A stretch of DNA of 64,000 nucleotides, from contig JASANC010003435.1 of NCBI GenBank assembly GCA_030248135.1, forward strand, positions 1 to 64,000. The letters are read 5' to 3'. Position 1 is the stretch's first letter, and each line of letters starts with the position of its first letter. Origin of the DNA: Theristus sp. LFF4_11. Lineage: Eukaryota; Nematoda; Chromadorea; Monhysterida; Xyalidae. The position numbers were made by a program, and so were the translations under genes. Positions 24,401 to 36,400 of this stretch are shown piece after piece. The notes below the pieces were generated by a model. It ran no database searches and had not been told where the DNA came from. It saw nothing but the letters and a program-made list of their open reading frames with translations.

Positions 24401-27400
24401 TAAACTAGCAGTTGACCCGTGCCTACGGCCCGGGTAAGAAATGTTTGCGATTTTGTTAACAGCAAGGTGCACCCGCGGAAATGTGTTGATTTTTTAACCA
24501 AAGCTTTTATGCGTTTAAATTCGTTGATACCGTTTATTGTTTGGGGCAAGCGTTGCACTTTTATTTTTATCTAGAGAACCCGCTCGATTTTTAAAAGTAC
24601 TTTTCAAACGCTTCAAATGTTTGTTTTCAAGCTTTTCGATTCGGTGTCAATTCTATGTCAAAAATGATTTTTTATGACACTGTTTCGCTGATTTTGCAAT
24701 TGTTGAGAATTTTTTTCTGAACCCGTTTGTTCTCGGTTAGTTAAGTTAAACTCTGTTAAACGCAAGTCGTTCCCGTTAGATTTTTTCAGGTTGACTGAAA
24801 TTGTTCAAACGTGACTTTTTTGTTTGTTTGACAATTTCATTTTTCAAGGTCGCTTAGTTTAACCCAAAGAGGCCCGTTTATTTTTTATTTTACAGAACTC
24901 ATAGCCGGAATCGATACCCGTTTATTTGCACAATCCCATAGTAAGCCCGCTTTTGCACAAATGTTTTTTAAACAACATGATTTCAGTTTCTGCTGTTTCA
25001 AAATTGCAAATTTGTGTTCACTACAATTTTGCTTTTTGAAAGTCACAGAATTTGAGTTTTATCTTGTAAAAACTGCTGTTTGTTTAGTGCTCTCACAATC
25101 GATGTTCATGACCTGTTTCATTTTGCTTTGATCGAATGTTCCGCATCAATGTTACCCGTGTATTTGGTTCGAAAAAATAGATTAAATTGTTATTCACAGG
25201 AAAACCACTTCTGTGTGAAAAAAATTCAAAAGCCGTTTCGTTTCTGTTGATTTTTCAAAGTCGCAAATTTGTTTTATTGGGAGACCCGTTTTTTCAATTC
25301 TTGCTATCGATCATAATCGGATGTGCCGTCAATTCTGTGAGATAATGGCTTCTTTGGAGCAATTCGTTCCCGCACATTATAATCTCATCTTTTTACATTA
25401 CCACTAAACAACATGTAGGGTTGACTCCCGTATAGCGGAACTTTGTAGATTTTGTTTTGGCGACCTCAATTACCCCTTTTCCAAACCGTTACCATGCCTC
25501 TTCTTGTGTTTGGATACCGCCTCTACCGTTTATTGTTTGGGGCAAGCGTTCCGCTTTTGTTAGCTCGAGAGAGAATCCGCTCGATTTTTGAAAAGTGCTT
25601 TTCAAACGTTTCAAATGTTTGTTTTCAAGCTTTTCGGTTCGGTGTCAATTCTATGTCAAAAATGATTCTTTTATAACTCTGTTTCGCTGATTTTGCAATC
25701 GCTGAGAATTTTTGCTAAACTAATTGAATTTGTTGCTCCCGTTTGTTCTCGGTTAGTTGAGTTAAACTCGGTTAAAGGCAACTCGTTCCGGTTAGATTTT
25801 TTCTGGTTGACTGACCATTGCGACGGAACGTTGAGGAAAGAACTGAATGAATCATGATGACTCGTTGTTGAACACCAAAAGAAAGAAAGTGAGCTGCACA
25901 GAAAAATTGTTAAAAAGTGATAGCAACATTTTGATTTCGCTACCTTAAATAGCAAAAAGTTGGACGGACAGACAGACAGACGGACAGACAAAGTATTTTT
26001 TTAGTATAGTAGATTTAATTTTTAAGGAAATTTCCCTCCTGATCCCCATGGCATACGCGTTTAGGGCACAGTAGAAACGTCGGGCAAAATTCTAAGTAAG
26101 ATTTTTGAACTCAGCGTACCCGAAAACCCATCTTTAGTCACGGTTGCAGCACCTGAGGTGGCCCCAAAAAAATTGGGGGTGGGAGGAAACGCCCTGCATG
26201 CGGCATATTGACCAAAAACGCATGCGACAAGCCATTTTGTTTTGTATCGTGTGAGTCCCGGCGACGCTTTATGAAGTTGAAATTTGACATGTATATACAA
26301 TTTTCGCAGATCTTTCAGAATTACCTAAAAACTATACCCCACAAACGTTTCTAAAGTACCGAAAAACGTGAAAAAACACCAACCTCTGCAGTTTTTTATA
26401 AACACAGAGCATGAAAAAACGTTTTCAACCTGCAGTATAACAGCGAAAAATGTGCGCGAATACAAGGGGAATCGATTGGTGTTTGATTTTTGTTAATAGA
26501 TTCAAGCAGAAGCAAGCTAGAACAGTTTTACTACAAGGGGGTCGAAAATTAGGTTTTTCCTAATTTTGAAGCATAAAACAGGCTTGGATTAGGATAAAAA
26601 TATGATTTTCGAACTCAGGGCATCAAGGCGGTTCGATTGGTCTCAAATTTGACTGAATTTGAAAACTTTTTTGAAATTGTGCCTAAGGAGGGTCGGTATT
26701 GTGAAAAAGCCTATCTTAAAACGCCAGGGCGCACAGCAACAGTACATGGCACTTGAGAATGTGGTGACATCGATACGCGATGTCTCATCGTCAAATGGGA
26801 GTCAGTGGACAACTGGCAGCCATCATGGTCAATTGGTGGTAAGACTGTGCAACTTGGTGCCACTCAGTCATTCTCTGTCTCTTTCTTCTCCTTTGTTTTA
26901 GCCTTTTTCCGATTTTTTTTTGTTTTTTCAGTGTCTCGCATTGGTGCTTGAGTTTTAGCAGCTCATTTTTATTTCTCATTTCAATGTGAACACTTCCGAC
27001 TGCCAGCATTTCAGTTTTTGGCTTTTATATTTCCACGCACTAACTGTCACTGCATTAGCGTTCCAGGCTGAAAAGGTTGTTGAAACTTTAGCATTTCCTT
27101 TTGCAATGTGTAGTTAGGGTAGCTGACACTGACATGTGTTGCCTTGAATTGAATTATTCAACATGTACACAGGTGCTTAGTTTCTGAACATTCAATGTTT
27201 GCATGAAGAATGTTATAGAATTGAAAGAGCACAGCACAACAATTTCGAAAAACTGTGTTTGAAAAAAACGTTTACGTTTATAGGTAAGGGCACGTGTTTT
27301 TATAATTTTAATGGTGAAAACAACACAACAGTATTTGGACGGTTTTGAGCACGTTTTCCAGATGCACTGCTGCGCTGCTTGAAGGAAACCATTCAGAAAT

Positions 27401-30400
27401 CTGGACTGAGTCATTCGGTCTTGTGTTGGCTCATGTGAGAACATTCTATTAAGAACTGCTATTTGTTAAATGCGGCAGATTGCTTTGAACTTTTTTTGCT
27501 ACTGATCGTTAGATTCACGGTCATGATTTTATACACGAACGGCAGCAACGCAATAATGTAGCCACCCACGACAAAAACGACACATAAGCTGAACTGAGCA
27601 TTGGCATTGTTTGTCCAGTGTTGCTGTGTGTGAACGCTCTGATGTTGACATAATCAAGAAAGCCACAGCTGATGTACAGCAATTTTAATAAAAATAAAAT
27701 AAGCAAGCTTGTAATTTTGTGCGCTGCATGAAAATACGTGGGGGTGTGATGTAAAGCTTCTTTGGTCCAGCATGCCAGTATTATGGCTGTAATCAGAGTT
27801 TCAGATCAATAGTCATTGTGAGGCACATTACACATCACATGTCACGAATCAAGAATACTCTTGCTTGATAAGTGCATCAGTGGCACACACAACACGACTT
27901 CACATCCGTCACACGACCAACCGTAAATAAGCAGCCAGATACAAAGCTCCTGAAGACGTTGCATTTTCATTTCAGCTGCTGCGTGACGAGCAAGCAACAG
28001 TGAATGATGACACGCTTCAGTCGTCGATGACCGGTGCGGACGCGTCGTTGGCGCCACCGCCAGCAGCGGCCGCGACAACAGCGGCACCCGGCCAGCCTGT
28101 TCGTGCCGCGCATGTACGTGCTGATGGTGGCGTTGTTCGGTTGACTTTAGCCGACGATTGTTATCCTCGTTTTCAAGGCGATTGCTGGAATTAGTGATTC
28201 AGTCACGCACACCTTTGCTGTTGAACCCTGGGTCTGGTACCAGTACAGTGCCCGGGTTGGTTACCTTCGTCTAAGCCCCGCCCCAGTTTGCATGTTATTT
28301 TCGAGTGCGGGTGGGTGAAAAAACCCGCGACCGAACTCGGCTGGCGGGTGCGCGCTACGAATTTCCAAATAAACATGGTTTGTGCGTGCATGTGTTCGAA
28401 TGTGTTTCCAACGTTTTTTGTTCACTTCAGCTGGCGCAGCGCCGAGGTTCACAAGCGCCCGGGCAAGTCCGTCTTCAGCGACTGTTCAGCATCAGCAAAT
28501 CGAGCACGCCGATGCAACGGACGCTCAGCGGCAGCGTGTTCGCCGTCGTCTCGTTCGTCATCTTTCACGCCTATGCGATGGCGTTGGTCACGATGATGGT
28601 GAGACAAAAATTTGTCATCTTTTTGCTGGTTGACCCGAACTTTGTCGGACAATTTTGCATTTTCACTTATTCACTCAATTATTCAGTGCCAGAGCTGATT
28701 TCAGTTTGTCAACGGGAGTGGATCACCTTGAGTTTCAAGGACGGATGTGCGTTTCGCACACGACCTCCTTTTCCTCTGAAAATCAAGTGGATCCATTGCA
28801 AAAGAACTGAAAGCAGCTTTGCTGGCACCTTGTTCGCTTGCATTGCTTGATTTCGTTCGTTGCAGCTGTGGGCGATCTTCTACCATTCATGGATGTCATT
28901 CGTGTTTCTGGTGTCAGCGTGCGCCATGTGGGTGGCGCCCGACACGCGGCGCATGTACTTCCGTGTGTCGCCGTTCGTTGTCTTCTATGCTGAGGTTGGT
29001 CAATAATGAAACATTACAAGATAATCACTTGTACTATGGTTGATTGTGAATTGTGATTGGTTATGTCTGTCAAGAAAGCCATCCCATCGTGCGGTTTAAT
29101 CCAGGGCAACTGGACCGGACCGTCCCAATTTCTACGTTCTCACAGATTCTGGCACCAGCGCAAAACACTTACGCCAAAATAGTGATAGGCGCTCAACTTG
29201 ACCAGTCTCAGAATTCAAATCCCTTGACTGTTGCTGAGGATTTAACCACAAATAAGCAGCCATTCATTCAGCTAGTGAAGACTTGATCGACTTGAAATGG
29301 CTGGATAGACAGCACAACATTTCTGTTACTCGACAGGCACTACTACTGATCCAGTACGTGTACAGCATGCAGCTGGAGCCAGAGCTGCCGCAGAGCAAAG
29401 TTTGGAAACAAATCGGCTTCATTCAGACGATCGATAATGGATGCTTGATTCTATGGGTCAAGGTGTGTTTGTTGAATAAAATTGAATGAGAGCGTGCTGA
29501 TTGGGTCGCAGTTCATGAGTACAGCACGCAGATAATTGATCTAACCGAGATAATCGATCCAACCAGCCAATTAATTTGGTTGTTGCAGAATCTTGTGGGG
29601 TTAATTGGTGCGCTGTTCATTTGTAATCGCACTCCTAAACTGCACAAACCGGAACTAAAAGGTCAAAATGTTGCTTGCTTGCGTTGCAGTTGTTGCTGTC
29701 GTTGCCGTTCTTCGTGACGCTTCGTATTTGCCTGCGCGAACGCAAACTCGAACGAATGGACAACACGGAACAAGCGGCCGCAAGACGCCAGCGGTTCGAA
29801 CCGTGCGTGATCGTATGAAACTATGGCATGCTTCTGTACTCGGTTCTGCTTTTTGTTATGGTCTGCACGCGGCTACTCGTTGGCAGCATTGCATCTCTAG
29901 ATGTACCACCAGAACAGAAACCATTTTTTGGTTCACTTTTGAAACATTCCGTTTTTTTTTCGTTGAGAATTAGATAGTTCGCACAATCCCTATAACGGGT
30001 AGTACTTTCGGACTGCTTCTGAAATTAAAAACGTGGAATAACCATGGTGTAATTACTGGTGCTCGTTCGTACTGTCTGAAAAAAGCACACCCGCCAGACT
30101 CACCGAATGTTTTCAGTTTTTTTAAAAATACTATTGTTTTGCATGTCACCGTTTTATCCGATTGCGCACGTTGTTTTTTTTTGGGAAGAATCCATTTTTT
30201 GTTGTCTTGAATTTGAATTCTCAAAAGAAGCACCACACAACATGATTCGGGGCACTTCGACATTTCGCTCGTGATGCACCTTTCGATTTCCCCGTTCTCA
30301 GGTACGGCACGTTCGTCTCGGTCAGCGGCGTGGCCCCGTCGACGTCGTTCGAGTCAACGTTCGACCCGGCCGCCGGCCCGCCGCGCATCACGGGCACCGT

Positions 30401-33400
30401 GCTCGGCGACTTCCTCTCGACCTACTGGATATTCGTCGTCTCGTTGGTGCTGCTGCTGGTCGCGTTGTTCGGACCGGAGCCGACCTGCTTCTATTCCGTC
30501 GGCTACTTCGTGTTCTTCGGCGCGCTCGTCACGCTGCTCTTGGTACAGCACGTTTGTTTAAAACCTGTCAGTTTTGTCGCAGAATGCAGAACATGCAAAA
30601 CTGCAATTGCACTGCGAAGAGCGAACGTATCGAGTTTGGTTGAAATCAAACGCCACATTTGTGGGTAAATATGTTTTCTTCCAACTCCGATCGGGTTGTT
30701 TATTTTTTCGTGAGCTCTGTATTCTGCGAAAAAAAGACAGGTTTAACCGAACATACTGTAGGTTGGAATGAATGCGGTTTTTGCTTGAGACTGTGGCGTT
30801 TCTTGAAAATACGCTTGTACGATGTGAAATACACAGAAATTACACACAGTGAGATACGCTTGTATATGACTGAAGTAACAAGTGACACGCCGATGAGCCA
30901 GCCAATGGCTGTAAAGCGAAATACGGATTGACAGTGGGTGTGACGGATTCAAGGGATGTGTTTCACTGGGTAAAGGGCTGGAATATTGCCCTGGTGTTTC
31001 TAAACAGTCACCGTGCGTTGTGGTTGTTGTTTTAACCAAATTTTTTTTAAAAGCCGTTTTTTTCACATTCTTAAGCAATGCCACATTTTCCATGGCTCCG
31101 GTTTTGCATTGGGTGCGTTGCTTCAGCGCAACCCACATTTTAGTCATGCTCTTTGAACTATCAACCACAGAAAAATGTTTTGTCTGTGTGTTCGTTGTGC
31201 TAGATCGTGTGTTTCGTCTCCGCCAGGCCAGCTGCATTTCACGATGTCTGAATGAATAGATTTCGATTTACTGTGTTCCAATACCAATGCTCACACACAC
31301 AGGTCTCGGTGACTGCATTCCGCGTGCTGCTGTTCACGTACTGGACGCTTGCGGTCGCGTACAACAGCGGCGTCATCGTCGCCGTCTACTTGTACCAGTT
31401 CGCGGGCGTGCCCGACTGGTGGCAGAACATCACCGGTCTCAGCTCCGACTGGAACAACGACATCGGTCTCGTCAAGTACAAGACCGGCGAGCTGCTGATC
31501 AATCTGCTCGGCCCGATCGCGTTCTATTTCGTCACCATTCTCCAGTTGAAGTTCTTCCATCGAGCGTGGCAGAAGTCGACCGACATCAAGACGGCCACCG
31601 AGGCCGCCGCGCATCGGGCGCACGTCGCCGGTGGAAGCGGGCGCCTCTCGCACGGTCGGTGCCGGGTGAAATCTGGTTCCTCTCAGTTTCTCTCTTTTTT
31701 TATTTCTTTCGTTTTTTTTGCTGTTCACTCTTTTGTTGAAATGTTTGTCTCGGTTATCTTGCTTAAAAAGTTTGTCTCGGTTTAAAAAAGGTGACGACGG
31801 CATTGAAGACGCGTTGTCTTCGAGCTGACTGGTTGGTAATCACGATGCATGCTGGTCTGTGCAGGACGCACTTCGCACTACAAAACAGCATAGCAATGCC
31901 TGCACAGAACGCATGCAGCACGTGATCACCAACCAATCAGCTGCTTGCCTGTAATTTCGAGTTCGACCGTACCCAATGGACCGGGCAGGCCAATCCAGTC
32001 ACACCACTTAAAGAGCAGTGCATTTCCAGCAGAAGCGACCGGTGCATCCGGCGACGAGTCGCGCACGCTGCGCAAACTGCAGCGTTGTCTGCGTGCGGTG
32101 TTCGAGTTCTTGATGGTCGTGCTCGAGCTGCATCTGTGGAAGCTCGTCTTGTTGTCCATGATGCTACTCGCTTGCAACGAGGTTGGCCAGCCACATTGGC
32201 TTTGTTTTCTGGCTTGATTGCATTTTTTGCTGCTTGTGTTTTTGTGACAACCCCGGAAATGTTTTTTGTCACTCAGCCACAGTTGAGTGTTAGCTCAGGG
32301 AGCGATCGTTGATGTTTTTGTGGTACCTCCAGTAGGCAAAGTTGTGTGGTCGCTGGTGCAATTCCACACAATTTGTTTCGATTTCTCGTGCAGCCGAACG
32401 CGGCGAACGTGCTGCTGGTGTGCTGCGTGTCCGTGTCGCTGTTCATTCCGACGTTGTCACCGTTGGTCGCAATGCTCGCCGCTGTCTATCTGACCACGAT
32501 CGGCGCTGCAAAGATGATGTTTCAATTGAACTTCTTCAACGAATCAAAATGGGTGCCCACTGAGGATTGCAATGTAAGTTCGGGTTTTCAGCAGAGCTTT
32601 TTTAATTCAAAAGTTGACTTGAAACGAAACTTCAAATTTGAACAGTTCGAAAACTTGAAACAGAATGATTGTCGTTTTTTTCGCAGAATATCACGCGTGA
32701 CAATGCGACGTTGTTCATGTGGATGGGCTTCGAGAAGATTCCGCACACGCTGACGGTGGCGCGTTACGTTCAGGTGCGTGCTGGTGGATTTTTTGCACTT
32801 TTTTTGTTAAAACAATGTTTTATTGCTTTGGTTGGTAAAGACACTGTGTTATAATGTTGCACAGTCACAAACAAGCACACCACACGTTCGCATACAATTC
32901 CCGCTTTTCTGTGGTATCGTATGAGTGTGCATGCGTGTTTGCAATTGTGCAACAACAGAGCGCATTGCTTTCAGACTATGACATTATTTCTAATTGTTTG
33001 CGAAAACTATACAAAAAATGACCATGAATTGGCGCAATCCAGGGCTACGTGCTGCTGTTATGCCTGTTGGCGTTCACAGCGATCGTGCATGCGAGACAGA
33101 CTTACAAGCGGGTGGAGCGAGACGAGCCACCCCAACGCAAGGTCGTGTTTCCCGCAATCAACCAGGCACGCTCCGACGACGGCATACTGCAGTGTGCGCA
33201 GTTCCTCGTGAACTATGCGTTCTACAAGTTTGGACTTGAGGTTCGTGTGCAGTCGAGGCTGCGATTGGCGGCACTTGGTTGATGTGCTGATTTGGCGGTT
33301 GGCAGGCACTGGGTGTGTGTACTAGCACGGTTAAGTCGAGCGAAAGACCGTTTCAGAGAGGTTTTCAATTTTTTTCAGTTTATCAACCATATAGGACACA

Positions 33401-36400
33401 TGTAGAGATGTCAAGAAAAAAAAAATTTCTATTTTTTTTCTTTAAAAAAAAAAAATTTTAATTTTTTTTTTTAAATGAAAGTTGTTCAGAATTTTTCAGG
33501 GAGTCCGAATATCACCATCTGAGGAGCCACCGACTTACCATATGACCCCCACTCATATGGGAGGAGGGTGAAAATTTCAGACTTGGTTTCGGCGACCCCA
33601 TTTTCCCACCGACGACATCACGTCTCGTGTTTTGCCTCTCAATTCACCTCAAATAACATGGAAACAAGTTCCACAACAAACCGGTGTGATCATGCTGACG
33701 ACACGAGGCGAAACAGCAACGAGCAACCAACGAAGTTACGCTTGCAGTGGCAGACAGTGCAATTTCCACCTTTCGAGATCCTGAAAAACGATGCGTAAAT
33801 GTGAGTTCTCTGCTTCTATCTCACCTTAGCGACATCGGAATTTGTTGAACTAGCCTTTGCGACGCTCAAGTACTTCAATGCGCGAGTCGATCATCACTCA
33901 CCAAGGCTGAAAACAGTCGATAAATCAATCCAGAATACCACCTGCAGCGTTGAAGACTACACGAGGCGAAACAGCAACGAGCAACCAACGAAGTTACGCT
34001 TGCAGTGGCAGACAGTGCAATTTCCACCTTTCGAGATCCTGAAAAACGATGCGTAAATGTGAGTTCTCTGCTTCTATCTCACCTTAGCGACATCGGAATT
34101 TGTTGAACTAGCCTTTGCGACGCTCAAGTACTTCAATGCGCGAGTCGATCATCACTCACCAAGGCTGAAAACAGTCGATAAATCAATCCAGAATACCACC
34201 TGCAGCGTTGAAGACTAAGTGACAAGGTAAAGTCAAAGAAAATTTTTGTTGAACTTTCGAAAAATTATGCCAAAAACGGCATTTTCAGGGCACATTAAAG
34301 AAAAAATTTCAAAAATTTTTAATAAAAAAAATAAAAAAATGCTCATTTTTTACTTTTTTTTAAAAAAAATTTAAAAAAATTTTTTTTTTGACCCTTACAT
34401 CTCTAGACACATGACCTTGAAAATCAGGTCGAACCCTTCCAACTAAAAGCAGGTCTGAAATGGAGTTTCTAATTGGATGAAAAAGTGTCTACTGTGTCGG
34501 CTGTCTACTGCGCACACCGCACAGTTTTCATTGTGGCTTGCTTGACGTGCATCAGTAAATCAGTAAACCCTCAGCACGTCAGCGATGTTTTTCCACCCAA
34601 TCAGCAACATTTGTTTCCCCGTTTGCAGCTGTGCTTCATCATGATCATGATTGTTGCGGCCGTCCGTATGGACGCGATCGCAGCGGTGTACGTGGTGCTG
34701 CTGATGATTCTGTTGACGCCGAATCGCCGGACGCTCGCTCGTTTCTGGTGGCTGTTCGTGCTGCTGCTGGCCGTGTTGGTACCGCTGCAGTACGTCGTCG
34801 TCGTCGGCCTGCCGCCTTCTTTCTGCATCAGTCAGTCCCCATTCGTCCGCATTCCCGGACACGGCCGGTTTTTTTTGTTTCGCCCTCATTAGGCATCAGT
34901 CAGTCCGCACTCGTCCGCATTCACACCGGACACTGCCGTTTTTTTGTTGTTGTTTCGTTTGGCGTTGAAGAAGTTCGGTTTTCGTATGGGCATTTGAAAC
35001 ATGCGCTATTTGTGCTTTCTGGCATTTGAGTTTGGCACGCTGATTGGTTGACATCAGCGGTCTACCAATGAATGGCGACCAGTTGGTTGGTGAGCCGGGC
35101 CAGTTGGCAGTTACTCAGTGAGCTGAATTCGAGTGCAGTGATGCAGCTGATAATTGCGCATGGTTTACAGACAGTTGGACTGTCGTGCTGGCAAAAAACG
35201 GGTTTTTACCAAAAAATCCGTTTTTTTTCAATGAGACGGGAAGCCATCATTTTTTTGTTTTCCAGAATACCCATGGCTCGTGAAACGCGAGTGCGACTCA
35301 GCGACCGAAGCGATCTGCTGGCCGAATCTCGTGTTGTATTTCTACCTGCCCGAGTACACGTTCAAGCCGGATGCGTGGTATCTGTTGGCCGACTTCTTTC
35401 TGCTGCTGTTTGCGAGCTGCCAACGTCGTGTGTTTGCGGACGAGTTCAGCAGCCACCCGGATGAGAACGCCATTGCCGGTGGCGGCGGTGGAAACACGTC
35501 CATATTCGACTCAGGGGAGCCGTCGTTCAGTGACAATCCGGTGCACGATTTCATCACCACAAAACGGTGAGCGCATCAAGAGTGGAATGGTGCCGGCTGA
35601 GTGGCTGAGTGGATAGCACTTGGGACTTCCAATCGGAAGGCCCGGGTTCGAATCCGTTCGTGACCACTCGGCTGCCCCGGGTTGCGTGGGGCTTAATGGT
35701 TCGGCAGCATAAACGTCGGCTTTCTTGATTCACAAGATTGCTGTTCCGGTGGCGAGGAACTTATGACATCGCGCCCATGCATACCAGCGCAGCTTGCCCA
35801 ACGCCCACTTCTATAGCAGAAAAACTGCTTCCAACGTCGCAGCCCATGTGGTGGACAATAAAAAAGTGCAACACTGCCTTTCCCCAAGGGCGTTGGGTAA
35901 GGATAAAAAGGGGGCAACAAACAACAACAACAACAGAGTGGAATGGTTAGATTCGAAAGTGACACTGGTGTTTATGAAGTCCTGGTCGGAAGATGCGTGG
36001 CACCCGGTTGTAACTCAGCATGTGCACAGGCAAACATAAGAGCCATTACAGCAGGGCGCGTATGAGCGTGAATGTGTTCATTTATGACTATGACTGCCGC
36101 TGTCTCATAACGCAGTGTACTGTCTTCAGAGGACGACTTTGCCAATCCAAACCATTATCTCTGGTTTGGAGCTAACGTAATCTATAATTTGCGTGACCAA
36201 TCAACCAGCACATTACGCCCCCACTCGCGAATGCTCTCACAATTTCGGCCCTGTTCATTCAGCTCGTTCCTCGACTTCATCAAAGACGGCGTGTTCATGT
36301 ACGGCCACTGGGTGACGATCGTGATGGTGTTCGTCGCCGGGCTCGGCGGTCAGTCGCTCTTCGCACTCGGCTACTTGATTGCGGCGTTCGCGTTCCTGTG

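Noticed and set aside
24414..26013. Retrotransposon with reverse transcriptase
   Set aside because: The ends suggest a mobile element, but no reverse transcriptase or endonuclease frame is present.
28210..28290. Possible third SINE family copy in PIEZO intron 7
   Set aside because: A gaaccctgggtctggtac motif looks B-box-like, but there is no second box, tail or flanking duplication.
30270..30561. Arg/Ser-rich open frame over PIEZO exon 12
   Set aside because: It is an off-frame shadow of the GC-rich exon.
31291..31803. 170-codon minus-strand frame opposite PIEZO exon 13
   Set aside because: Antisense shadow; the plus-strand frame matches PIEZO residue by residue.
33403..33450. Start of a coding exon in PIEZO intron 17
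   Set aside because: The stretch is A/T homopolymer at the end of a hAT MITE; exons 17 and 18 join in phase without it.
35592..35667. A functional tRNA gene
   Set aside because: It has A and B boxes but is the head of a SINE with an AAC tail and target duplication, and stem pairing is incomplete.
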